Assembly: GCA_045660385.1 (NCBI GenBank)
Contig: JAZRDT010000005.1
Coordinates: forward strand, 1 to 6,787
Origin: UBA1189 sp045660385
GTDB taxonomy: Bacteria; Bacteroidota; Bacteroidia; Bacteroidales; Bacteroidaceae
Length of the DNA stretch: 6,787 bases
Reading direction: 5' to 3'
In this document: in pieces, positions 1-5,129 of the stretch
Layout of the letters: every line of letters starts with the position of its first letter
How positions within the stretch are numbered: position 1 is the stretch's first letter
Translations under genes and position numbers: made by a program
Notes under the pieces: model-generated
Database searches by the model: none
Told to the model about the DNA's origin: nothing
What the model saw: the letters and a program-made list of their open reading frames with translations, nothing else

Positions 1-10
1 TAAAGTTATT

Positions 11-39
11 ATTTATGGGCATTTATGGCAATTCATGTT
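11..39 (+). repeat. Dispersed intergenic repeat, left copy
   Basis: This 29-bp stretch matches the reverse complement of 6677-6705 at 24 of 29 positions, with core ATGGGCATT identical. It belongs to the CATTCGTGG/CACGAATG family seen also at 3068-3080. Confidence 0.55.
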
Positions 40-59
40 AATATTAAAATTCAGCACTA

Positions 60-80
60 CAAAGATAATCATTCTCTCAA
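60..80 (-). promoter_or_regulatory. Promoter for a minus-strand gene beyond the left edge
   Basis: Minus-strand TATCTTTG (67 to 60) is an exact -7 box, preceded by TTGAGAGAA (80 to 72), as ahead of the Sel1 gene. A start near position 53 would transcribe out of the window. No start codon with a convincing frame is visible before the edge, so the target gene is outside. Confidence 0.5.
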
Positions 81-118
81 TCACATCAGAAGCTACCGCA
101 GGAATAATCTTCGCAAAT

Positions 119-155
119 AAAAAATAGTACCAAAACCACGGGGATTTGGTACTAT
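119..155 (-). terminator. Terminator-like hairpin, copy 1 of the GTACCA element
   Basis: A perfect 11-bp stem, ATAGTACCAAA (124-134) with TTTGGTACTAT (145-155), encloses a 10-nt loop. Read on the minus strand it is followed by a T-rich run, so it could terminate the transcript of the gene ending at 418, about 260 nt upstream. It could equally be a regulatory element of the promoter at 60-80. Confidence 0.5.
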
Positions 156-247
156 CTATTGCACAATCTCTATCGGAAAAGTAATAGTAGATATTTTACA
201 TTTCATTTGGTGTTTTGTAAACCTAATACTAACTTTGCGCACAATCC

Positions 248-329
248 AAGTGCGGAAAAATGTATGCATACAACAAAAATAAGTGCCGAAAATGTATTAC
301 AGCACTTGATTTATATGCCGAAAAATGTA
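248..329. repeat. Three phased copies of GCSGAAAAATGTA
   Basis: GCGGAAAAATGTA (252-264), GCCGAAAATGTA (285-296) and GCCGAAAAATGTA (317-329) recur at intervals of 33 and 32 bp. The first two are also preceded by AAGT. The spacing is close to three helical turns, which suits a protein-binding array on one face of the helix. Confidence 0.6.
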
Positions 330-378
330 GCAACGTATGGAACGTATAGATACGAAAGTTTTGGTTTTACGTATCCTC

Positions 379-420
379 TAAACCCTAAACATTAAACTCT
401 ACACCCTAAACACTACACTA
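379..420. repeat. Degenerate 7-bp tandem repeat (AAACNCT-like, six units)
   Basis: The stretch reads in 7-bp units (AAACCCT, AAACATT, AAACTCT, ACACCCT, AAACACT, ACACTAC), with ACCCTAAAC present twice, 21 bp apart. It covers the stop codon of the 418-1272 gene. On the minus strand most units contain TAG, and because 7 is not a multiple of 3 the stops fall in rotating frames. Confidence 0.65.
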
Positions 421-1272
421 CAAATACAACGACCCATAGTTCATTATCGTCCACATCGATAGTTCGTGGTATACGCCGTAGCGTTCTTCGCGGGGCTCCT
501 CCATTTCGTAGCTAGGCGAGTCGTTGTCAGTCACGATGATGTCGAGTATGGGACGCTCCAATCCTTCTCGCCAGGTGAAGCGCATCTTCACCGTGCAGTC
601 GTCGAGCTTGCGCTCGCGCTGCAGCAGCGCATAGAAGTCGGGCACCAGCTCTTGGGTGAGGGCCAGCATACGCTCGTTTGTGCATACCAAAGTAGAGATA
701 CACCTACGGCGTTGGCGACGCAGCCAATACTCACGATACTTCTCATTCTTGAAGACAGGCTCGCTCGGCTCACGCGAGGTGATCTCCGTACCAATACGGT
801 CCGTGCCACGGTAGCCACCATTGGCAAACAGCTCGGGCAGGTGGCGCTTCACCGTGCGCAGCATCGCGGCATTGAGCACAAACTCCTCGCCAGTGATGCA
901 CAGCAGGCGCTCCATCTCGTCGGTCGCCTTGCGGTAGTTCATCTTCCCCTTGGGCATGAGGTATGGTGCCACCATGGGGTGCATCACACGGCGCAGCCAG
1001 CGACGAGCCACCTTGTCGAAGCGCAACAGGTTGAGGCACTCCACATATTCCCACAACGCCTCGTGCTTGCAATAGTCGAACCGCGCACGGCTGCCACACG
1101 GGAGATTCATCTTGTAACATAGGTTCATATAGTACCTATAGGCCGACTTCACCGTGATGTCCACAATTGCCATGTCCATCTCGTAGAGTTGTACCTTGAT
1201 GTCAACATTCTTGTTCGTGAAGCGCTCCGTGCGCAAGTAACGTACCTTGATAATTCTTTCTTCTCTTTTCAT
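418..1272 (-). CDS. Hypothetical protein, 284 aa, encoded directly downstream of a Sel1-repeat gene
   Basis: I do not recognise this family. The frame is open for 284 codons from ATG at 1272 to TAG at 418, has coding-type composition, and lies in the same direction as the Sel1 gene 64 bp upstream, so co-transcription is likely. The protein has no signal peptide and no hydrophobic membrane segment, so it is probably cytoplasmic. It is rich in Arg and Glu, with basic patches such as RRWLRR (residues 90-95) and LRRQRRR (184-190), many Tyr and Trp residues, and about seven scattered Cys that form no clear zinc motif. The last 40 residues turn acidic (MEEPREERYG, 257-266). The basic stretches could bind nucleic acid or an acidic partner, but no catalytic motif is visible. 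The stop codon lies inside a degenerate 7-bp repeat, so the C-terminus could differ between strains. I am confident that it is a gene, not what it does. Confidence 0.85.
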   Translation of the reverse strand: MKREERIIKVRYLRTERFTNKNVDIKVQLYEMDMAIVDITVKSAYRYYMNLCYKMNLPCGSRARFDYCKHEALWEYVECLNLLRFDKVARRWLRRVMHPMVAPYLMPKGKMNYRKATDEMERLLCITGEEFVLNAAMLRTVKRHLPELFANGGYRGTDRIGTEITSREPSEPVFKNEKYREYWLRRQRRRCISTLVCTNERMLALTQELVPDFYALLQRERKLDDCTVKMRFTWREGLERPILDIIVTDNDSPSYEMEEPREERYGVYHELSMWTIMNYGSLYL

Positions 1273-1336
1273 AACATTCTTTTTTTACATTGCAAAGGAA
1301 CTTTATCTGTGAGACAAAAGATGTCTGAGGCAGATA

Positions 1337-2692
1337 TTATTCTCTATTTTCCTTCTTTAAATTCTCCAATGCAGTTTGGGCAAGAGAGACATACGCAGGA
1401 TTCTCATGGCCCGGGAAACCATACCAGTCCTTGATGCGGTGTAGTGCATTGCGGGCATCGACGCCTCCTTGTGCGGCCGATAGGGTATAATATCGGATGG
1501 CCTCCTCCATGTTCTCCCCTACCCCAATGCCTCGCTCGTAACAATGTCCCACCTCATATTGTCCCCAGGCATCGCCCTGTTCTGCCGCGAGGCTATATAG
1601 GCGGAATGCCTCATCGTTGTCCTTGAGCACCACATTGCCCAACTCGTAGTGCGACCCCAAGAGCACTTGAGCCAGCGCATTGCCGCTATCTGCCGCTTTG
1701 CGCAGCCAATATATCGCACGCTTAGGTTTCAAGTCTTCTTCATACAGGGCATCATATTCGTAGTACTTGCTCAACTGAACCATGGCATTCACATCGCCCC
1801 GCTCGGCCATCTCTTCCCATCTCTCCACTTGAATCAGCTTATCCAAGCGTGCCATTCTTGCTTGGTAGAATCTCTCATCCAAGAAATGATCGGTGGCATC
1901 TTCCCGTATTTCAGATTTATAGGCACGAGTATAGTACTCCTTTGCCAACTCATAGTTGTGTTCCATGCCGGTGCCATCTTCATAATATCTGGCTAGGTTG
2001 TGCAACACTTCAGGATCGCCCTGTTCGGACTCATGTATCCACAATGCAGCCTGTTCACGCTCTTCTTCCATCCGTTCTTTGCATTCTTTGGCCTCTTCAT
2101 GGCCTTGCTCTGCAGCTTGGGTATACCACTGCAAAGCCTTATTGAAGCTGGCCCTCACCACATCTCCATATTCATAATACATGCCCAACTGGTATTGCGC
2201 TTCGGCACAGCCCAGCTCGGCGGATTTCTCACACCACGCGAAGCTTTCTTCCTCATCAAAGCGACACATCGACAAACCGTACAATGCATCGGCATCGCCC
2301 TGCTCGGCAGCCTTGGCATACCAATACTTGGCCTGCTCACGATTGGCATTCGCTCCGTTACCATAGTAATAGCAATTACCCAAGAGGTATTGTGCTTTCA
2401 CGACTCCTAGCTTGGCTGCTTGCTCAAAATATTCTACAGCTCTCTTATAATTGCAGTATACTCCATAACCATAGTAATAGCAATTACCCAACTGATATAG
2501 AGCTTGGGGATGATTCTGTGCTACCGCATCAAAAAAGCAATCCACCGCCTTTTTCTGATCAATAGTTACACCATACCCATTGGCATAGCAGATGCCTAGT
2601 TGGTATTGTGCTTCAGCATCGCCCGCTTCGGCTTCACGCATCCATTGCTCAATCTCTTCTCGTGAGGGGTACTTCAGTTCGTCTTGTTTCAT
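1337..2692 (-). CDS. Sel1-like repeat (SLR/TPR-type) protein, 451 aa
   Basis: This is a solenoid of Sel1-like repeats, a TPR-related fold of paired helices that usually acts as a protein-protein interaction scaffold. The ATG at 2692 is the first in frame and lies about 40 nt after an exact -7 box. About nine repeats are visible by the pattern AQYQLGxxYxxGxGV...A..WYxxAAEQG: near residues 24-58, 61-96, 97-132, 133-161 (shortened, with the YGxGV loop missing), 162-197, 226-258, 300-337, 338-373 and 374-409. Linkers at 198-225 and 259-299 are charged and non-repeat. No signal peptide or membrane segment is seen, so the protein is likely cytoplasmic, unlike secreted Sel1 proteins. Repeats 2 and 3 are near-identical even in DNA (22 bp shared 108 bp apart), which points to recent internal duplication. 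The partner is unknown; the downstream gene at 418-1272 is the obvious candidate. The family call is firm and the cellular role is open. Confidence 0.95.
   Translation of the reverse strand: MKQDELKYPSREEIEQWMREAEAGDAEAQYQLGICYANGYGVTIDQKKAVDCFFDAVAQNHPQALYQLGNCYYYGYGVYCNYKRAVEYFEQAAKLGVVKAQYLLGNCYYYGNGANANREQAKYWYAKAAEQGDADALYGLSMCRFDEEESFAWCEKSAELGCAEAQYQLGMYYEYGDVVRASFNKALQWYTQAAEQGHEEAKECKERMEEEREQAALWIHESEQGDPEVLHNLARYYEDGTGMEHNYELAKEYYTRAYKSEIREDATDHFLDERFYQARMARLDKLIQVERWEEMAERGDVNAMVQLSKYYEYDALYEEDLKPKRAIYWLRKAADSGNALAQVLLGSHYELGNVVLKDNDEAFRLYSLAAEQGDAWGQYEVGHCYERGIGVGENMEEAIRYYTLSAAQGGVDARNALHRIKDWYGFPGHENPAYVSLAQTALENLKKENRE
2361..2490. repeat. Recent internal duplication inside the Sel1 gene
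   Basis: An identical 22-bp stretch occurs at 2361-2382 and 2469-2490, exactly 108 bp (36 codons) apart. It encodes the LGNCYYYG part of Sel1 repeats 2 and 3. DNA identity beyond what the protein requires suggests a young duplication or ongoing recombination between repeats, so repeat number may vary between strains. Confidence 0.85.
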
Positions 2693-2735
2693 GTTGTTGC
2701 TTGTTTAGTGTTTCCCGTTTTATATTTCTGTTCAA

Positions 2736-2759
2736 CAAAGATATCTCGTTTTCTCTCAA
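2736..2759 (-). promoter_or_regulatory. Promoter of the Sel1 gene
   Basis: Minus-strand TATCTTTG (2743 to 2736) matches the Bacteroidetes -7 box exactly. The expected start is near 2729, giving a leader of about 37 nt. No good TTTG is seen at the usual -33 distance, but TTGAGAGAA (2759 to 2751) lies just upstream and is shared with the promoter at 60-80. Confidence 0.6.
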
Positions 2760-2796
2760 GTAGGGTTGAATACATTTCACAGATTTCTTGCCCGAG

Positions 2797-2829
2797 AAAA
2801 ATAGTACCAGAACTATCCGATTTTGGTAC
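2797..2829 (-). promoter_or_regulatory. GTACCA hairpin, copy 2, upstream of the Sel1 promoter
   Basis: GTACCA (2804-2809) pairs with TGGTAC (2824-2829), extended by three inner pairs including one G-T, and shows a T-run on the minus strand. It matches copy 1 in sequence and in distance to its -7 box (57 versus 58 bp). No minus-strand gene lies upstream that would need a terminator, which favours a regulatory role or an insulator against incoming transcription. Confidence 0.45.
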
Positions 2830-2896
2830 CGCTTACCTTTCCACAATGCAAAAGTACCGGGCATATACGACAAAATGTGTCCGAGGGTGAGATTCT

Positions 2897-2955
2897 CTCC
2901 CACTAATTTGCACTGATTATTTTCTCCCACGAATATTCACGGATGAGCACGAATC
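2897..2955. repeat. Imperfect tandem repeat with CTCCCACGAAT motif
   Basis: CTCCCACTAATTTGCAC (2897-2913) is repeated as CTCCCACGAATATTCAC (2924-2940) with a 27-bp period. A further GCACGAATC follows at 2947-2955. CTCCCACGAA recurs at 6468-6477. It resembles the dispersed CACGAAT/CACGGAT intergenic repeats that I recall from Bacteroidales genomes. Confidence 0.6.
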
Positions 2956-2960
2956 TTTGC

Positions 2961-3015
2961 ACGCGCTATGCTTGTGCTTCGCCTGCCGGAGGGCAAACGC
3001 AAGCGTAGCACGCGT
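2961..3015. repeat. Long GC-rich hairpin
   Basis: ACGCG (2961-2965) pairs with CGCGT (3011-3015) and CTATGCTTG (2966-2974) pairs with CAAGCGTAG (3000-3008). The stem of about 14 bp has one G-T pair and a 2-nt bulge, around a 25-nt GC-rich loop. No T-run follows on either strand, so it is not a classic terminator. It could be a structured RNA or a remnant of a palindromic repeat. Confidence 0.6.
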
Positions 3016-3178
3016 TATCTGTTTAAGTTCTGTTTCATCAGTTGACTATAAAATCCGCATTCCTTGTCATTCGTGGACATAGATATAAGAACGAATCAGT
3101 GTGAAGTATACCGAGTGTCATTAAGGCTAAATCGCGCTCAGCACCTTGCTAGGTAGTTAAAAAATATTAAATAAACCT

Positions 3179-3186
3179 TATGTTTG
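3179..3186 (+). promoter_or_regulatory. Possible -7 box of the sigma gene
   Basis: TATGTTTG at 3179-3186 matches TAnnTTTG on the plus strand and would start transcription near 3193, giving a leader of about 135 nt. The expected -33 region reads only TTAA, so support is partial. The leader also contains the palindrome CTATATATAG (3253-3262). Confidence 0.35.
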
Positions 3187-3327
3187 TTTATTTTTTTCAC
3201 GTTTTACCCCCATTTTTCGCTGTTTTTGCCCGATTTTGCACAAAAAACGACCCTATATATAGAGGGCCTTCTTTCCTAAGGCACTTCAACATGACTTTTT
3301 TATTCACTTAAAAACCACAATTAGCTG

Positions 3328-4182
3328 ATGAGACAACTAAAGATTTCGACTAGCATCACCACCCGCAGTGAAACACTCGACAAGTACTTGCAGGATATCA
3401 GTCGCCAACCCATGATTTCTGTCAATGAGGAGGTAGAGCTTGCTCAGCGCATCCGGCAGGGCGACCGTGCAGCCTTGGAGAAGCTCACCCTCGCCAACTT
3501 GCGCTTCGTGGTTTCGGTAGCCAAGCAATATCAGAACCAGGGCTTGAGCCTGTCAGACCTCATCAACGAGGGCAACATCGGGTTGCTCAAGGCCGCCGAG
3601 AAGTTCGACGAAACCCGAGGCTTCAAGTTCATCAGCTATGCCGTGTGGTGGATTCGCCAGTCCATACTGCAGGCTCTGGCCGAGCAGTCGCGTAACATAC
3701 GCCTGCCGCTCAACCAGGTGGGGTTGCTCAACAAGATCAGCAAGGAGTCGGCACTATTCGAGCAGCAGCATGAGCGTCGTCCCACATCGGAGGAACTGTC
3801 CGACATCTTGGATATCCCAGCAGAGAAGATCGACGAGGCACTAAGCCACTCAGGCTCCCTCCTCTCGGTAGACGCTCCCTTCGAGGAGGGCGAGTCAAAC
3901 AGCCTGCTCGATGTGCTCCCCAACGGCGATTCACCCACTACCGACAAGTCGCTCATGAACGAGTCGCTCGCCACGGAGATCGACCGCGCCCTCTCCACGC
4001 TCAGTGAGCGCGAGAAGGAGATACTGCAGATGCTCTTCGGCATCGGCTGCCAGGAGATGACGCTCGAGGAGATCGGTGACCACTTTGGCCTCACTCGCGA
4101 ACGTGTGCGCCAAGTTAAGGAGAAAGCCCTCCGCCGCCTCCGCAGCACCTCGCGCAGCACCCTACTGAAGACTTACTTGTAA
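3328..4182 (+). CDS. rpoD: RNA polymerase sigma-70 factor, RpoD family (short Bacteroidetes form), 284 aa
   Basis: A primary-type sigma factor that binds core RNA polymerase and recognises promoters. Visible regions are 1.2 (about 15-48); 2.1-2.4 (about 51-113), including DLINEGNIGLLKAAEKFDE for core binding and WWIRQSI for -7 element contact; 3.0 (RNIRLPLNQ, 122-130); 3.1-3.2 with SVDAPFEEGE (180-189); and region 4 (about 212-275), with LSEREKEIL and the helix-turn-helix MTLEEIGDHFGLTRERVRQV (244-263). The length and lack of region 1.1 match Bacteroidetes RpoD (about 285-290 aa), not E. coli RpoD (613 aa). ATG at 3328 gives the usual MRQLKI start; the preceding AT-rich leader has no Shine-Dalgarno site, as usual in the phylum. 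Against the family as I recall it, the protein has a shortened N-terminus (TTRSETLDKY), GLLNKISKESALFEQ in region 3, and RQVKEKALRRLR instead of RQIKEKAIRRLR. It may therefore be a second RpoD-like paralogue rather than the sole housekeeping factor. Confidence 0.95.
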   Translation: MRQLKISTSITTRSETLDKYLQDISRQPMISVNEEVELAQRIRQGDRAALEKLTLANLRFVVSVAKQYQNQGLSLSDLINEGNIGLLKAAEKFDETRGFKFISYAVWWIRQSILQALAEQSRNIRLPLNQVGLLNKISKESALFEQQHERRPTSEELSDILDIPAEKIDEALSHSGSLLSVDAPFEEGESNSLLDVLPNGDSPTTDKSLMNESLATEIDRALSTLSEREKEILQMLFGIGCQEMTLEEIGDHFGLTRERVRQVKEKALRRLRSTSRSTLLKTYL

Positions 4183-4187
4183 CTTTT

Positions 4188-4215
4188 TAACGATAACGAT
4201 GACGTTAACGATAAC
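4188..4215. repeat. TAACGATAAC direct repeat after the sigma gene
   Basis: TAACGATAAC occurs at 4188-4197 and 4206-4215, 18 bp apart, starting 6 bp after the sigma-gene stop. AACGATAACG (4189-4198) has its reverse complement CGTTATCGTT at 4866-4875, on the far side of the palindromic region. Confidence 0.6.
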
Positions 4216-4290
4216 TAAAAAATAAAGTTTCCCCTTAATTTTGCCAAGGTGTAGGTAGTCGAAGGCAACTACATGATACATAACTCAATA

Positions 4291-4326
4291 GCGACCGACA
4301 CCCGGTATCGGTAGGGTGTCGGTCGC
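4291..4326. repeat. Perfect 13-bp hairpin GCGACCGACACCC, possible sigma-gene terminator
   Basis: GCGACCGACACCC (4291-4303) pairs perfectly with GGGTGTCGGTCGC (4314-4326) around a 10-nt loop, 108 bp after the sigma stop. It is stable enough to end transcription but has no T-run. A near-identical unit lies at 5027-5057 in inverted orientation. Confidence 0.75.
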
Positions 4327-4469
4327 AGATTCATCAAGCAAAGCCCCATATGCTATAGGCCATATCTGAGTGAGTAAAACAATTTCATTTTTGCCCTGGC
4401 AAGGGGCGAAGCCACTAAGGTTAATAAAGTTCATAAATCGGTTGGCAGTGGCGAAGTCCTATATAGGTT

Positions 4470-4507
4470 ATTGTACGAATACACCATATACATCCGTACA
4501 ATTTTTC
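4470..4507 (+). terminator. Hairpin followed by T-run
   Basis: ATTGTACG (4470-4477) pairs with CGTACAAT (4495-4502), followed directly by a T-run on the plus strand. The 17-nt loop and 8-bp AT-rich stem make it a modest terminator. It would end plus-strand transcription that passes the 4291-4326 hairpin. Confidence 0.35.
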
Positions 4508-4542
4508 ACGTCACAATAGGAATATTGAGTTATGCCAAAGTC

Positions 4543-4634
4543 CAGTACTTATATACAAGTACTGCAGTACTTAGCCGTAAGCACTCGAGTACCGATGGTA
4601 AAGTACTTCAGTTTGGATACTTCCAAACTGAAGT
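4543..4634. repeat. AAGTACTT palindrome cluster and 13-bp hairpin
   Basis: CAGTACTT (4543-4550) pairs with AAGTACTG (4557-4564). Further copies are AGTACTT (4566-4572) and AAGTACTT (4601-4608). The last runs into ACTTCAGTTTGGA (4605-4617), which pairs perfectly with TCCAAACTGAAGT (4622-4634) across a 4-nt loop. Confidence 0.75.
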
Positions 4635-4650
4635 TTAGCCTTGCATATTC

Positions 4651-4690
4651 CAGTTTGGAACCTCACAAACTGAAGTTTTACACTGTAAAA
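4651..4690. repeat. Second CAGTTTG hairpin and TTTTAC hairpin
   Basis: CAGTTTG (4651-4657) pairs with CAAACTG (4666-4672) and repeats the theme of the 4605-4634 hairpin. TTTTAC (4676-4681) then pairs with GTAAAA (4685-4690). Confidence 0.6.
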
Positions 4691-4730
4691 ACTGGACTAT
4701 CATAGGCTTGATAATTTTTTATCGCTTTGT

Positions 4731-4794
4731 TGACAAATTTTTGTCACCATAGTGATAATTTTTTGTCAAAGGCTTGAAAAAGTTTGACAAAAAA
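4731..4794. repeat. TGACAAA cluster: four heptamers in alternating orientation
   Basis: TGACAAA (4731-4737) and TTTGTCA (4740-4746) form a 16-bp palindrome. TTTTTTGTCAAA (4759-4770) and TTTGACAAAAAA (4783-4794) form a perfect 12-bp stem with a 12-nt loop. Two successive inverted pairs of the same heptamer suggest a dimeric DNA-binding protein, although no promoter is evident here. Confidence 0.65.
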
Positions 4795-4875
4795 ACATCA
4801 TCCATCAACAATCTGTCAATCATTCATTAACCGCAGCTCCACCGCTCTGTTTTCGTCATCGTTAACGTTATCGTT

Positions 4876-4898
4876 GCAGCAGTGTATCTCACTGCTGC
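4876..4898. repeat. Perfect 9-bp hairpin GCAGCAGTG
   Basis: GCAGCAGTG (4876-4884) pairs with CACTGCTGC (4890-4898) around a 5-nt loop. It directly follows CGTTATCGTT and directly precedes the CCTTGCCAGG arm. There is no T-run. Confidence 0.65.
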
Positions 4899-5026
4899 TC
4901 CTTGCCAGGCCAAAAATAAAAATCCTCTACTCGGTAAAAATTACAAGTTTGCATTTATTTCGTTGCATGCATATACCTCAAAGATTGCAAACATCAAACA
5001 AAAGCGTTTGCTTCACGCTGTCCCCA

Positions 5027-5057
5027 CCGACACCCCACCGACACTGGGTGTCGGTCG
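5027..5057. repeat. CCGACACCC unit, inverted partner of the 4291-4326 hairpin; possible ATPase terminator
   Basis: The 31-bp stretch matches the reverse complement of 4292-4322 at 28 of 31 positions, loop included, and all three differences are transitions. ACCGACAC (5037-5044) pairs with GTGTCGGT (5048-5055). A further ACCGACAC sits at 5093-5100. It lies about 75 bp after the ATPase stop on the minus strand. Confidence 0.75.
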
Positions 5058-5129
5058 ATAATCGACTCATTCATTGTCGTTTACAAGCAAATACCGACAC
5101 CTTGACTAAAATAAAGAAAAACAAGTAAA

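Larger units (their letters stand above)
1..417. other. Non-coding left flank
   Basis: No convincing gene is present. The region holds a dispersed repeat copy at 11-39, a left-pointing promoter (60-80), the GTACCA hairpin (119-155), three phased repeats (248-329), three ACGTAT hexamers (333-338, 342-347, 369-374) and a heptad repeat (379-420). A 78-codon open frame at 159-395 starts with TTG and crosses these repeats, so it is treated as spurious. Confidence 0.7.
2693..3327. other. Divergent intergenic region between the Sel1 gene and the sigma gene
   Basis: This 635-bp region contains no gene. It holds the Sel1 promoter and GTACCA hairpin (2736-2829), a 27-bp imperfect tandem repeat (2897-2950), a long GC-rich hairpin (2961-3015), a CATTCGTGG repeat copy (3068-3080) and an AT-rich leader with a possible sigma-gene promoter. 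A 7-codon open frame at 3291-3311 is too short to credit without other evidence. Confidence 0.75.
4381..4923. repeat. Inverted repeat arms, 26 bp each
   Basis: The reverse complement of 4381-4406 matches 4898-4923 at 22 of 26 positions by hand alignment, with the core CCTTGCCAGG identical. The arms enclose a 491-bp core that holds most of the local hairpins. Confidence 0.65.
4183..5129. other. Palindrome-dense convergent intergenic region
   Basis: These 947 bases lie between two convergent gene ends, where a short gap with one terminator would be normal. I find no gene; a 114-codon frame at 4784-5128 starts with TTG and merely crosses the repeats. Hairpins or perfect palindromes occur at 4291-4326, 4458-4467, 4470-4502, 4543-4564, 4605-4634, 4651-4672, 4676-4690, 4731-4746, 4759-4794, 4876-4898 and 5037-5055. 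Long-range inverted pairs link the left part (4189-4406) to the right part (4866-5057). The function is unknown: candidates are a structured RNA, a protein-binding array, a bidirectional transcription barrier or a decayed palindromic element. Confidence 0.7.

Noticed and set aside
159..395. 78-codon plus-strand open frame in the left flank
   Set aside because: It starts with TTG, overlaps the terminator-like hairpin boundary and the phased repeats, and resembles no known protein.
466..1122. 218-codon open frame antisense to the 284-aa protein gene
   Set aside because: It lies wholly inside the minus-strand gene; its His/Ala/Leu-rich translation looks like a byproduct of high third-position GC on the opposite strand.
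1293..1318. Separate promoter for the 418-1272 gene (TTCCTTTG with TTTG upstream)
   Set aside because: The -7 box deviates from TAnnTTTG and the 14-bp spacing is too short; co-transcription with the Sel1 gene is simpler.
3291..3311. Seven-codon leader-peptide-like frame (MTFLFT) before the sigma gene
   Set aside because: Such short frames are common by chance; no attenuator hairpin or amino-acid run supports a leader function.
3636..4160. 174-codon open frame antisense to the sigma gene
   Set aside because: The sigma factor is unmistakable, and the antisense translation is a low-complexity Ser/Arg-rich shadow.
4291..4326. tRNA or other known structured RNA
   Set aside because: It is a single hairpin with no cloverleaf arms, no anticodon loop and no CCA-end context.
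4543..4690. CRISPR-like array
   Set aside because: The repeats are short, inverted and irregularly spaced, with no constant repeat length or unique spacers and no cas genes.
4784..5128. 114-codon plus-strand open frame in the palindromic gap
   Set aside because: It starts with TTG inside the TGACAAA hairpin, translates two more hairpins, and has no domain or plausible promoter.
4183..5129. Replication origin
   Set aside because: Repeats and AT-rich patches invite the idea, but I found no DnaA-box-like TTATCCACA clusters and no dnaA, dnaN, parA or rep gene nearby.
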